A stretch of DNA of 20,383 nt, from contig CALALQ010000215.1 in the NCBI GenBank assembly GCA_937925595.1, positions 1 to 20,383 on the forward strand. The letters are read 5' to 3'. Source of the stretch: an uncultured Demequina sp. (GTDB taxonomy: Bacteria; Actinomycetota; Actinomycetes; Actinomycetales; Demequinaceae). The translations under genes were made by a program, and so were the position numbers. This document shows, piece by piece, positions 8,205-15,333 of this stretch. The notes beneath the pieces were generated by a model. The model saw only the letters and a list, made by a program, of their open reading frames with translations, was not told where the DNA came from and ran no database searches. How positions within the stretch are numbered: the stretch's first letter is position 1; every line of letters starts with the position of its first letter.

Positions 8205-9436
8205 TGGCAGCTGGCGTGAAGACCTTTAACTTCGTTGCTCGCGATGCGCAGGGCAAGGAAGTCAAGAGCTCCATGGAGGCACCTTCGAGTTCGGTGGTCG
8301 CTACTCGCCTCCGTGAACGGGGGCTCACCGCGCTCTCGGTTCAAGACGCCACACCGAGGGGCCTTAACGCCGAACTGAAGATCCCAGGTCTGGGCGAATC
8401 CATTGGCCTCAAGGACATCGCCATCATGGCGCGCCAGCTCGCGACCATGATCGGCGCGGGCCTCTCGCTGCTAAGGGCAATGTCGATTCTCGTCGACCAG
8501 ACCGAGAACAAGGCTTTGGCTGAGGTGCTCGCTGAGGTTCGCACCGACGTCGAGACAGGTCGCGCGTTCTCTCAGGGCCTCGCGCGTCACCCGAAGGTTT
8601 TTCCGCCGATCATGATCAACATGGTCAAGGCCGGCGAGGTGGGCGGCTTCTTGGACACGACGCTCGTGTCCATCGCGGAGAACTTCGAAAAAGAGGTTGC
8701 GCTGCGGGGCAAGATCAAGTCGGCCATGACCTACCCAGTGGTCGTGTTTTTCATCGCGATTCTCGCCGTGATCGGCATGCTCCTGTTCATCGTTCCTGTG
8801 TTTGCCGCCATGTTCGCGAACCTAGGCGGCGAGCTGCCCTTCGCGACTCAGATACTGGTTTCGCTCTCGAACGTGCTGAAGGTCGGTTCGCCCTTCATCA
8901 TCATCGGAATCATCGGTTTCACCATCTGGTGGAAGCGGAATAAACACAAGCGGGAAGTGCGCGAGAAGGTCGATCCCGTGAAACTCAAGCTTCCCGTTTT
9001 CGGAAACCTGATCAGGAAGATCGCGGTTGCACGCTTCACGAGGAACTTTGGCGCGATGATTCGATCTGGCGTGCCTATCCTGCAGGCCCTCGACATTGTG
9101 GGCCAGGCGTCTGGAAATGTCGTTATTGAGGACGCGACCAAGTCCGTGCAGGAGTCTGTGCGTCGCGGCGAAACCATCGCTGGCCCATTGGGCACTCACA
9201 AGGTGTTTCCGCCCATGGTCGTGCAGATGATCGCGGTGGGTGAAGACACTGGCGCGCTCGACGACATGCTCGACAAAATCGCCGACTTCTACGACCAGGA
9301 AGTGGAATCCACCACAGAGCAGTTGACCTCTCTGATCGAGCCCATCATGATCGCCGTACTGGGTGCTTTGATTGGTGGAATGGTCATTGCGCTCTACATG
9401 CCGATATTCAAGGTGTTTGACCTGATTGGCGCATAA
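8204..9436 (+). CDS. pilC: Type IV pilus inner-membrane platform protein PilC
   Basis: Polytopic platform protein on which PilB and PilT act. The 410-residue protein has a short N-terminal domain, then two T2SSF domains. The first is around residues 75-195, with the KAGEVGGFLDTTL signature. The second is around 275-400, with VGEDTGALDDMLDKIA. Membrane segments lie at about 177-200, 229-245 and 380-402, the usual three-helix layout. Length is normal. The ATG at 8204 overlaps the pilT TAA by one base (TAATG), with GGGAGG (8193-8198) five bases upstream, so translation is coupled to pilT. Confidence 0.96.
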   Translation: MAAGVKTFNFVARDAQGKEVKSSMEAPSSSVVATRLRERGLTALSVQDATPRGLNAELKIPGLGESIGLKDIAIMARQLATMIGAGLSLLRAMSILVDQTENKALAEVLAEVRTDVETGRAFSQGLARHPKVFPPIMINMVKAGEVGGFLDTTLVSIAENFEKEVALRGKIKSAMTYPVVVFFIAILAVIGMLLFIVPVFAAMFANLGGELPFATQILVSLSNVLKVGSPFIIIGIIGFTIWWKRNKHKREVREKVDPVKLKLPVFGNLIRKIAVARFTRNFGAMIRSGVPILQALDIVGQASGNVVIEDATKSVQESVRRGETIAGPLGTHKVFPPMVVQMIAVGEDTGALDDMLDKIADFYDQEVESTTEQLTSLIEPIMIAVLGALIGGMVIALYMPIFKVFDLIGA

Positions 9437-9438
9437 CT

Positions 9439-9476
9439 GAAGACGTCCCTTAGAGGAACCGGGTGATCCCGTCTTC
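9439..9476 (+). terminator. Possible terminator or attenuator hairpin after pilC
   Basis: GAAGACG (9439-9445) and CGTCTTC (9470-9476) form a perfect seven-pair stem beginning two bases after the pilC stop. The 24-base loop can add an inner CCC/GGG pairing. The pyrimidine-rich TTCGTT follows. The stem is moderate and the loop long, so partial termination or an RNA processing site is as likely as a strong terminator. It would allow pilA to be expressed at a level different from pilBTC. Confidence 0.4.
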
Positions 9477-9482
9477 TTCGTT
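9455..9482 (+). promoter_or_regulatory. Candidate ECF-sigma-type promoter for pilA
   Basis: GGAACC (9455-9460) is followed after 18 bases by CGTT (9479-9482), resembling the GGAAC...CGTT layout of extracytoplasmic-function sigma promoters in actinobacteria. Transcription would begin around 9489, leaving a leader of roughly 50 bases before pilA. The boxes are short and the same bases take part in the hairpin at 9439-9476, so chance is a real alternative. Confidence 0.25.
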
Positions 9483-9541
9483 AGGGCAGCCAGGAAACTG
9501 GCGATTAACCATAGATAAGAATACTGAAAGGTAATCCTAAA
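9481..9541 (+). promoter_or_regulatory. Structured, AT-rich leader of pilA
   Basis: A perfect five-pair hairpin GCCAG-GAAA-CTGGC (9489-9502) carries a GNRA tetraloop. TTAGG (9481-9485) can pair with CCTAA (9536-9540), plus a G-U pair, enclosing this hairpin and the ribosome site GAAAGG (9526-9531) just before the start codon. The stretch from 9503 to 9541 is clearly more AT-rich than its surroundings. The layout suggests translational or stability control of the pilin mRNA. It lacks the known cyclic-di-GMP riboswitch consensus apart from a GAAA tetraloop, so no riboswitch class is claimed. Confidence 0.35.
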
Positions 9542-9925
9542 ATGATGGCTCGCATTCGCAAGCAGCTTGAAGAGCGTGAAGAGGGCTGCGCCCTCGTCGA
9601 GCCCCTCGTCGTTATCATCATCATCGGCATCCTCGCCGCCATTGCCATCCCGCTGTACCTGAACCAGCAGGCGAAGGCACGTGACTCGGCTCTGGCGTCC
9701 GACCTCAAGAACGCCCAGATCGCTGTTGCGACCTACCTGGTCGACGACCCGGAGGCCACCTCGGTTGCCGTTACCGATCTCGACATCGAGACCTCGCCTG
9801 GCGTCGACATCACCTCCCCGATCGCGATCGACGAGGACACCTTCGAGATCTGTGGCACGGTTGACGGCGGCGACAAGGGCAGCGCTTGCATCAACGCGGC
9901 CGGCACCCTCACGTGGGGCAGCTAA
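9542..9925 (+). CDS. pilA: Major type IV pilin PilA, with atypical cleavage-site motif
   Basis: Probable structural subunit of the pilus. The 127-residue prepilin has a 15-residue basic/acidic leader ending EREEG, cleavage after G15, and a mature form of 112 residues. It has the conserved E+5 (E20) and the hydrophobic helix VVIIIIGILAAIAIPLYLNQQ. The usual FTLVEL start is here CALVEP: Cys at +1, Ala at +2 and Pro at +6. Two C-terminal cysteines (104 and 116) probably form the pilin disulphide loop. The start at 9542 follows GAAAGG by 10 bases; a second ATG is adjacent. It is flanked by gaps of 105 and 94 bases with hairpins on both sides, unlike the tightly packed genes around it, consistent with high, separate expression. 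Confidence 0.9.
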   Translation: MMARIRKQLEEREEGCALVEPLVVIIIIGILAAIAIPLYLNQQAKARDSALASDLKNAQIAVATYLVDDPEATSVAVTDLDIETSPGVDITSPIAIDEDTFEICGTVDGGDKGSACINAAGTLTWGS

Positions 9926-9949
9926 TCCGTTAGCAAGCAAGACTCGCGT

Positions 9950-9985
9950 TGTGGGGTTGCACGTGGCAGCACGTGCAACCCCACA
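9950..9985 (+). terminator. Perfect 16-bp hairpin after pilA
   Basis: TGTGGGGTTGCACGTG (9950-9965) and its exact reverse complement (9970-9985) flank a GCAG tetraloop; a G-U and a G-C pair can extend the stem by two. It lies 24 bases after the pilA stop. No T tract follows, as is frequent for actinobacterial terminators. A partial terminator or a 3' mRNA-stabilising element would both yield abundant pilA message with less of the downstream minor pilins. Confidence 0.75.
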
Positions 9986-10019
9986 GCAGGGTCAGATGAA
10001 GTCGATGAGGAGACTTGCG

Positions 10020-10511
10020 ATGCGCGATGCGCAGACTGAGGGTGGCTTCGGAATCGCCGAGGCGCTTGTTGCAATTTTGCTCTTTGGCATCATCGCGGTG
10101 GCGGTCGTGCCACCGATCATTCTCTCGTTGCAGGCTTCTGCCAGCACAACCGTGATGGCGAGTGCGTCATCGGTTGTCAACGAGCGAATCGAACTCGCCC
10201 GGCAGAGCGCGACTTCGTGCAAGGACCTTGTTGCGTTCTTGAGGCAGGCGATTCCCTCGACTTACGAGGACTCGCGTGGCGTCCCGTTCGTTGTGACGCA
10301 GTCCCCGACTCCGGCCCAGGCCAATGGCTACGTGATTTCGCCCGCTGGTGGCGCTGGTGATGCCGACGGCGACGGCGTACGAGACACGTTCTGTTTCGAA
10401 GATCCCATGGCGGCAGTGACATTCTCGGTTGACGTCGTGTCAACCTCTGGCGCGGACCGTGAAGAGGCAACAGGAACCACAATCATCGCCGTTCCGGGCA
10501 TTGGGGGCTGA
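10020..10511 (+). CDS. Minor pilin, PilV-like
   Basis: Predicted minor pseudopilin/pilin that primes or modifies the pilus. The ATG at 10020 is chosen because GAGGAG (10007-10012) precedes it by seven bases; in-frame ATGs at 9996 and 10005 are possible. The 163-residue prepilin has a nine-residue leader ending GG, then FGIAEALVAILLFGIIAV, with the conserved E at +5 and a membrane helix. PilV-family proteins share the EALVAI pattern, but assignment within minor pilins is uncertain. Residues 114-122 read DADGDGVRD, a DxDxDGxxD calcium-loop pattern. Two cysteines in the exported part (TSCKD and TFCFE) could form a disulphide. One base separates its stop from the next start. Confidence 0.82.
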   Translation: MRDAQTEGGFGIAEALVAILLFGIIAVAVVPPIILSLQASASTTVMASASSVVNERIELARQSATSCKDLVAFLRQAIPSTYEDSRGVPFVVTQSPTPAQANGYVISPAGGAGDADGDGVRDTFCFEDPMAAVTFSVDVVSTSGADREEATGTTIIAVPGIGG

Positions 10512-10512
10512 C

Positions 10513-11073
10513 GTGAGACGGCTTCGAGAGCACAGGTCGGACGGCGGCTTCACCTTGGTGGAGTTGCTGGTCTACATGCTCCTGCTCGGCATCGTCGGCA
10601 CGATCGTCGTGACGCTGCTTTGGAATGGTGTCCGCACCCAACTCAACGTAACCGAGACGACCAACAACACGGGCAACGTCCAGACCGCAGCGCGAGCGAT
10701 AGACCAGGACGTTCGGTACTCATCTGCCTACGCCATTCGTCAGAGCGGGTCGATGCTCCTCGTGCGCACCTGGATTGGTGACCCGGAGACTGGAAAGTTC
10801 GTGTGTCGCGGATGGTTCTATGACTCGAGCGCCAAGGCATTGCGCCGCACCACGCTGCAGAGTGCAACATCCACCGCGAGCCTCACCTCAGCGCGGACGT
10901 GGGATATCTATGTGCGTGGCGTTGAGGCATCAGCTCCTTTCTCTGAGTCGGCGGCAGGGACGGTGGTCATCCGCCTTGCCGGCACGCCGCAGAGCTGGGG
11001 ACGTGCCACCGAGATTGAAAGCACGGTAAGCCAGCGCCCGCAAACTGAACAGGGGAGTGCGCCATGTTTCTAG
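10513..11073 (+). CDS. Minor pilin, PilW/PulJ-like
   Basis: Prepilin of 186 residues starting at GTG 10513, with a G-run (10503-10507) five bases upstream. The leader is 12 residues ending DGG, then FTLVELLVYMLLLGIVGTIVV, a textbook class III signal with E at +5. The following region (about residues 45-65), AARAIDQDVRYSS, resembles PilW/PulJ-type minor pilins, which have a similar helix ending in a DxR. The exported part has two cysteines (KFVCRG and the penultimate SAPCF). It overlaps the next gene by 10 bases. The family subtype is inferred from gene order and a weak pattern, not from strong motifs. Confidence 0.82.
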   Translation: MRRLREHRSDGGFTLVELLVYMLLLGIVGTIVVTLLWNGVRTQLNVTETTNNTGNVQTAARAIDQDVRYSSAYAIRQSGSMLLVRTWIGDPETGKFVCRGWFYDSSAKALRRTTLQSATSTASLTSARTWDIYVRGVEASAPFSESAAGTVVIRLAGTPQSWGRATEIESTVSQRPQTEQGSAPCF

Positions 11074-12644
11074 CCATGCGACAAAGGGGGGAAGAGGGTC
11101 AGGCCCTCGTGATGGTCATCGGCATGATGCTCATCATGGGCATTCTGCTCATGGTGATGATCTCTTCCGCTGTCTTTGGAGTCGGCTTCACGTCTCAGAC
11201 TCGCGCGTCTGTTCAGTCCCGCGCTGCTGCGGAAGCCGGCATCGATGCCGTGGCAGTGAAGATCATGAACGGCGAGTGCTCAACCATTGCCAACGGCTCG
11301 GGCGTGTTCTCGCAGACTTCCTCGGCGCCAGCGTTCGAGGGCAAGGTCTATCGTCAGGCCACTGAGGGCGGGAGTTTCACCGCCGGATGCCCTGACGAGA
11401 CCGATCACGCCTTCAAGATCGAATCGACCGGCTACGCGCAGTTGCCCGGCGGTCTCGGTTTTGACAACGGTGACTCTGAATCGCTGGAGGCACTCTGGGT
11501 CAGGGCCGAGACTCCGCCTCGGTTCAATGAAGCAATCCGCGGTGACACCGGCATCTACTTCAACAGCAACACGATCGTCGTTGCTCCCCAGGTGGACGGA
11601 GACCTCTACACGCGGGGCGACGTCACGTGCGCATCAGGTATGCGCGTGGAAGGAACCGTGGTTGCAGAAGGCAACATGACGTGGACGGGCTCGAACTGCA
11701 TCGTCGAGGGTGACGTGTACGTGCAGAAGGACCTCATCTACCCAGTAGGTCCTTACGGCACGCCATCAGTCGGTGGCGATGTCGTAGTGTTGGGCAACAT
11801 CAAGAGCGGCGAGTGGCAAACGGTCGGCAACTTCCAACAGGTGAACAGCGGCCAGTACATCAACACCGCGGGCACCGTGAAGGCTGGCGGCTTGATCCAT
11901 GCCTACTGCTCATATGCGGGCCACGCGACCAATACCAACTGGACCGGCTACAACGGCTATGTCGCCCCGGGCCAATGCGCGGGTGGCGGCACGAGGGTCA
12001 CCATGCGTGTCCCCGGCTTGTCGATCCCCGATCCTGCGGCGTTCGAGCGCTTCGACAAGACGACGGAGCCATGGGCAAGCTGGCCCGCGAAGGCCTGGAA
12101 CGATCCGACGTTCCCGGGGAACACGGTCAGTGGCGGTACGTGTGGCAGCGCCACGAACGGCGGGGCGGTCATGAATGTCACCGCGAACACCAAGATTGAC
12201 ACCACGGCGGCGTGCTCAAGCCTCACCCTTGGTGACTGGGGTGGCCTCACCATCAACCTTTCAGCGGACCTGGTCGTGTACGTCAACAGGCTGAGTCAGA
12301 ACGGAAACGTGACCATCAACTCCGCCGATGGTGAGATGCACTCGGTGTACTTCGTACACCCGGCACCGCCTACGTTCGTCAAGTGCCCGAACCCTGGCGC
12401 CACCGTTTCAGACAAGATCACCTTCAGTTCTGGCACCTGGAATCAGCACGCGAAGACCGCAGTGATGTTCTACACGACAGAGAAGATCAACGTGGGTCGC
12501 TCCAACTTCAAACTCGGCGGCCAGCTCTATTCCTGCTACACCCAGATGCAAGACGGTCTTGAACTGATCTTCCGCAGGGCGGGAGAACAGTCGTCAGACA
12601 GCGGGTTTGAGGCATTTGACGTCGCCTACCTCCGGCGGGACTGA
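11064..12644 (+). CDS. PilX-like protein with N-terminal helix and large repetitive exported domain
   Basis: A 526-residue protein starting at ATG 11064 (GGGGAG six bases upstream). The N-terminus, RQRGEEGQALVMVIGMM followed by a hydrophobic helix to about residue 40, resembles PilX N-terminal domains; glycine at 12 could be a cleavage site, but the glutamate at +5 is absent. Residues about 160-285 are short alternating repeats of the type VDGDLYTRGDV, VEGTVVAEGNM, VEGDVYVQKDL, VGGDVVVLGNI, suggesting a right-handed beta-helix like bactofilins. A C-terminal domain to 526 is unrecognised. There are ten cysteines in the exported part. Position after two minor pilins and before pilD suggests a pilus-tip or minor-pilin-complex component, possibly adhesive; that is inference. 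Confidence 0.75.
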   Translation: MFLAMRQRGEEGQALVMVIGMMLIMGILLMVMISSAVFGVGFTSQTRASVQSRAAAEAGIDAVAVKIMNGECSTIANGSGVFSQTSSAPAFEGKVYRQATEGGSFTAGCPDETDHAFKIESTGYAQLPGGLGFDNGDSESLEALWVRAETPPRFNEAIRGDTGIYFNSNTIVVAPQVDGDLYTRGDVTCASGMRVEGTVVAEGNMTWTGSNCIVEGDVYVQKDLIYPVGPYGTPSVGGDVVVLGNIKSGEWQTVGNFQQVNSGQYINTAGTVKAGGLIHAYCSYAGHATNTNWTGYNGYVAPGQCAGGGTRVTMRVPGLSIPDPAAFERFDKTTEPWASWPAKAWNDPTFPGNTVSGGTCGSATNGGAVMNVTANTKIDTTAACSSLTLGDWGGLTINLSADLVVYVNRLSQNGNVTINSADGEMHSVYFVHPAPPTFVKCPNPGATVSDKITFSSGTWNQHAKTAVMFYTTEKINVGRSNFKLGGQLYSCYTQMQDGLELIFRRAGEQSSDSGFEAFDVAYLRRD

Positions 12645-12647
12645 TCG

Positions 12648-13430
12648 ATGGCGTACGTCGTCGCCCTCGCGGCGGTCCTTGGCGCATGCCTAGGTTCGTT
12701 CGCTAACGTCGTTATTCACCGCGTACCCGCGGGGCAGTCGATCGTCAGGCCGCCATCCGCGTGTCCCAGCTGTGGCAGCCGGATCAAGGCTCAGCACAAC
12801 ATACCGATCGTCGGTTGGCTCTGGCTCCGTGGCCGCTGCGCAAACTGCAAGGCGTCGATCAGCCCGCGGTACATCGCTATTGAGACTCTGTGCGCAGCGG
12901 CGTTCGCGGGGGTTGTCGCGTGGCGGGGGTTGACCTGGGAGGCGCTGCTGCTTCTTGTCGCCGTGATCTTCACCGTGGTTCTTTCTGCGATCGACTTCGC
13001 GACGATGCGGTTGCCCAACCGGGTCTTGCTGGCGTTCGCCGTGTCATCGCTCCTTGTCGCTCTAGCGTCGGCCCTGGTGCGCAATGACTGGTCATCCGTG
13101 TCGCGTGCCCTGATCGGCGCGGTCGTTCTGCTCGCTGTGTATTTCCTTGCTTTCTTGGCATATCCCAGGGGTCTCGGCTTCGGCGATGTGAAGTTGGCGC
13201 CAATTCTCGGTCTCGCGCTCGCCTACTTCGGCTGGGGGCCGCTCGTCGTTGGTGGATTCGCCGCATTCCTATGGGGGGCCGTTGTGGGACTCGTGCTGGG
13301 AGCATCGAGGGGTAGCGGTCTCAAGACGCGTATTCCTTTTGGGCCCTGGATGTTCGCTGGAGCGTGGACAGGAGTTCTTGTGGGGGAGCCCTTGTGGTCC
13401 TGGTACTTGGGTGTCATGGGGGTGGTCTGA
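12648..13430 (+). CDS. pilD: Prepilin peptidase / N-methyltransferase PilD
   Basis: Integral membrane aspartyl protease that removes class III leaders and methylates the new N-terminal residue. The 260-residue protein has the N-terminal ACLGSFANVVIHRVP motif, two CxxC pairs (C39/C42 and C64/C67) in the cytoplasmic methylase loop, and the two catalytic aspartates in SAIDFATMRLPN (D116) and GFGDVKLAP (D180). About eight hydrophobic segments and IPFGPWM near the C-terminus complete the family picture. It begins three bases after the preceding stop with only a weak ribosome site, so coupling is likely. Its substrates should be the prepilins encoded just upstream. Confidence 0.95.
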   Translation: MAYVVALAAVLGACLGSFANVVIHRVPAGQSIVRPPSACPSCGSRIKAQHNIPIVGWLWLRGRCANCKASISPRYIAIETLCAAAFAGVVAWRGLTWEALLLLVAVIFTVVLSAIDFATMRLPNRVLLAFAVSSLLVALASALVRNDWSSVSRALIGAVVLLAVYFLAFLAYPRGLGFGDVKLAPILGLALAYFGWGPLVVGGFAAFLWGAVVGLVLGASRGSGLKTRIPFGPWMFAGAWTGVLVGEPLWSWYLGVMGVV

Positions 13431-13490
13431 TGCTTCAGCCGGAACGCAAGGATGCCGATAGGCATAGCGACGCAGTAGGGAAGGAGTGTC

Positions 13491-14549
13491 GTGGGTACTA
13501 GATCTGTCGCCATCGACATTGGATCAAGCATGGTGCGCGTCGCGGACCTTGAGTTGGCCAACGGTGCTGATCCGCGTGACGGCGCGACTCTGCACTCCTA
13601 CGCCGAGAAGCCGACGCCAGCTGGTGTCGTGAAGGAGGGACAGATCGTCGAGCCTGGCGCCCTTGCACAGGTCGTCAAGCAGGCGGTCGCGGCAGCTCGG
13701 CCCGGCTCAAAGCGCTTCATTGTGGGCATCGGCCATCCGAGCGTTGTTGTGCGCGAGGTCGATATCCCCGCTCAGCACATGGACAAGGTCCGGGAATCAC
13801 TGGCTTTTCATGTTCAGGACCAGCTTCCCATGGCGCCGAGCGAAGCCGTACTCGACTTCTATCCCACCTCGGAATACGAGGCCCAGGCGGGCCCGACGCT
13901 GCGAGGGCTTTTAGTCGCCTCTCCTCGAGAGCTGATTCGGGATCTGGTCGCAGTTCTCGATCAAGCTGGCGTTTCAGTCACGGCTATCGACCATTCGGCG
14001 CTCGGACTGTGGCGAGCTGGCGCACGTGGCCCTCTCTTTGAGCGTTCGGTTGCATTTGTCGACGTCGGTGCTTCCCACAGCCTCGTGGCGATCTCACAGC
14101 AAGGAGCACCTCGACTGGTCCGCGCGCTCCCACAGGGAAGTGACGACGCTACGCGCGGCGTTGCGACGGCGTTGAGCGGCCAGGCTGCCGATCCCGAGAG
14201 TCTCAAGCGCGAGATCGGCATGGAACCGAGTGTTTCTGGTAGCGCGAAGGTAGTAGCTGATGCCGTAAGCCATTCGCTGACACCGCTCATTGAGGCGATA
14301 CGCAACACGCTTGTCTACGTCTCGAGTTCCACTCCCGGAGGCGGAGTAGAACGAATCGTCCTCACGGGGGGCGGTGCCCGCACTCGGGGATTTGGCCAGG
14401 CGGTGGCGAGTGCCACCCGACTGCCGGTCTCGATCGGAGAGCCCACGGCGGGCCTCAAACTCGGGCGGCGTGTGGACGCGCGTCTGATCCAGGGACGCGA
14501 GCTCGAGCTGGCGACAGTGATAGGCCTGGCTATGGGAGGTCACAAGTGA
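13491..14549 (+). CDS. pilM: Type IV pilus assembly protein PilM (actin-like ATPase)
   Basis: Cytoplasmic actin-fold protein that binds the N-terminal tail of PilN and connects to the motor. The 352-residue product has the ATP-binding elements AIDIGSSMVRVADLE (about 7-21), FVDVGASHSLVAI (D191) and VLTGGGARTRGF (about 290-301). The segment FHVQDQLPMAPSEAVLDFYP is typical of PilM. The start is GTG 13491 with AAGGAG four bases upstream. Its TGA overlaps the pilN GTG by four bases. A 60-base gap separates it from pilD and shows no clear promoter. Confidence 0.93.
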   Translation: MGTRSVAIDIGSSMVRVADLELANGADPRDGATLHSYAEKPTPAGVVKEGQIVEPGALAQVVKQAVAAARPGSKRFIVGIGHPSVVVREVDIPAQHMDKVRESLAFHVQDQLPMAPSEAVLDFYPTSEYEAQAGPTLRGLLVASPRELIRDLVAVLDQAGVSVTAIDHSALGLWRAGARGPLFERSVAFVDVGASHSLVAISQQGAPRLVRALPQGSDDATRGVATALSGQAADPESLKREIGMEPSVSGSAKVVADAVSHSLTPLIEAIRNTLVYVSSSTPGGGVERIVLTGGGARTRGFGQAVASATRLPVSIGEPTAGLKLGRRVDARLIQGRELELATVIGLAMGGHK

Positions 14550-15331
14550 ATCCGCTCGCCGACAAGTACGGCGCAGCCCAGCTGGCGTCCGTCAATCTGG
14601 TTCCGCAGGAGATCGCCGAGCGCAAGAAGATGCGCGCGGTGCAGCTGCTCGCTGTCGTCGTGGTGCTGATTGCACTGGGCCTCGTCGTCATCGGCTACCT
14701 CGGGGCACTTGGCGCCAAGGAGCTTGCCCGGTCCGACCTTCAGGACGCGTTCAATGCGCAGGTCGATGCCTTTGATGCGCGAGATGAGCGGCTGCCGGTC
14801 TTCGGTGCCTACGTGCAGCGCGAAGTGTCCGAGTACACGATGGCCCAGGTCGGCTGGGGCGAGATCGATATGGCGCAGTTCGTGGTTGCTATCGCGAACC
14901 AGGCATCCGGCAAGCAATCATCGTTTACGACCATCATGGTGGTGCCGCCGAGCGCTCTCGGTGCGTCAGCCGAGGGGCAGGATCCGGTGTTCGGGAACGG
15001 GGTTGGGGTGATCCGGTTCAGCGCGACCGCGAGTTCGGCTGAGGAAGCCACGAAACTCATCAAGCGGATCGAGGCGGTGGCCGGCGTTGCATCCGTGCGA
15101 GCCGTCTCCGAAGAGGCATCAACCAACGGTGAGGACCCCCTCTGGAACGTCGAAGGCACCGCGCTGATTACTCCGAGTGCACTGACCATGCGACTGGTCC
15201 CAGCCGATTCGCTCACGGGGCTGACGGGCGAGGCCATCCTTCGTACCCTGCAAGGGCTCCCGGAGCCCTCTGCGTCTCCCAGCCCGGAGGCGGATGAGGC
15301 GGACGATGCGACGACTGGGGAGGGGAACTGA
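14546..15331 (+). CDS. pilN: Type IV pilus assembly protein PilN
   Basis: Single-pass inner-membrane protein of the PilMNO alignment complex. The cytoplasmic tail carries VNLVP at residues 16-20, the PilM-binding motif, then a membrane helix at about 32-53 and an exported domain. A ferredoxin-like fold is expected around residues 150-190, where IRFSATASSAEEATKLIKRIEAV matches the PilN pattern. At 261 residues it is longer than many PilN proteins (about 180-200), with an acidic, Pro/Ser-rich tail over the last 25 residues or so. GGGAGG (14534-14539) precedes the GTG by six bases. pilO begins two bases after its stop. Confidence 0.87.
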   Translation: MNPLADKYGAAQLASVNLVPQEIAERKKMRAVQLLAVVVVLIALGLVVIGYLGALGAKELARSDLQDAFNAQVDAFDARDERLPVFGAYVQREVSEYTMAQVGWGEIDMAQFVVAIANQASGKQSSFTTIMVVPPSALGASAEGQDPVFGNGVGVIRFSATASSAEEATKLIKRIEAVAGVASVRAVSEEASTNGEDPLWNVEGTALITPSALTMRLVPADSLTGLTGEAILRTLQGLPEPSASPSPEADEADDATTGEGN

Positions 15332-15333
15332 CC

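Noticed and set aside
9437..9541. Class I cyclic-di-GMP riboswitch before pilA
   Set aside because: AGGGCA and a GAAA-capped hairpin are suggestive, but the ACGCAAAGCC and GGUAGCGGGG-type segments of the consensus are missing.
9993..10019. Earlier starts (9996 or 10005) for the first minor pilin
   Set aside because: They would lengthen the leader to 17 or 14 residues with weaker ribosome-site spacing; GAGGAG at 10007-10012 fits the ATG at 10020 best, though the others are not excluded.
13431..13490. Small inverted repeat ATGCC-GATA-GGCAT between pilD and pilM
   Set aside because: It has only five base pairs with no T tract or nearby promoter boxes; this is expected by chance.
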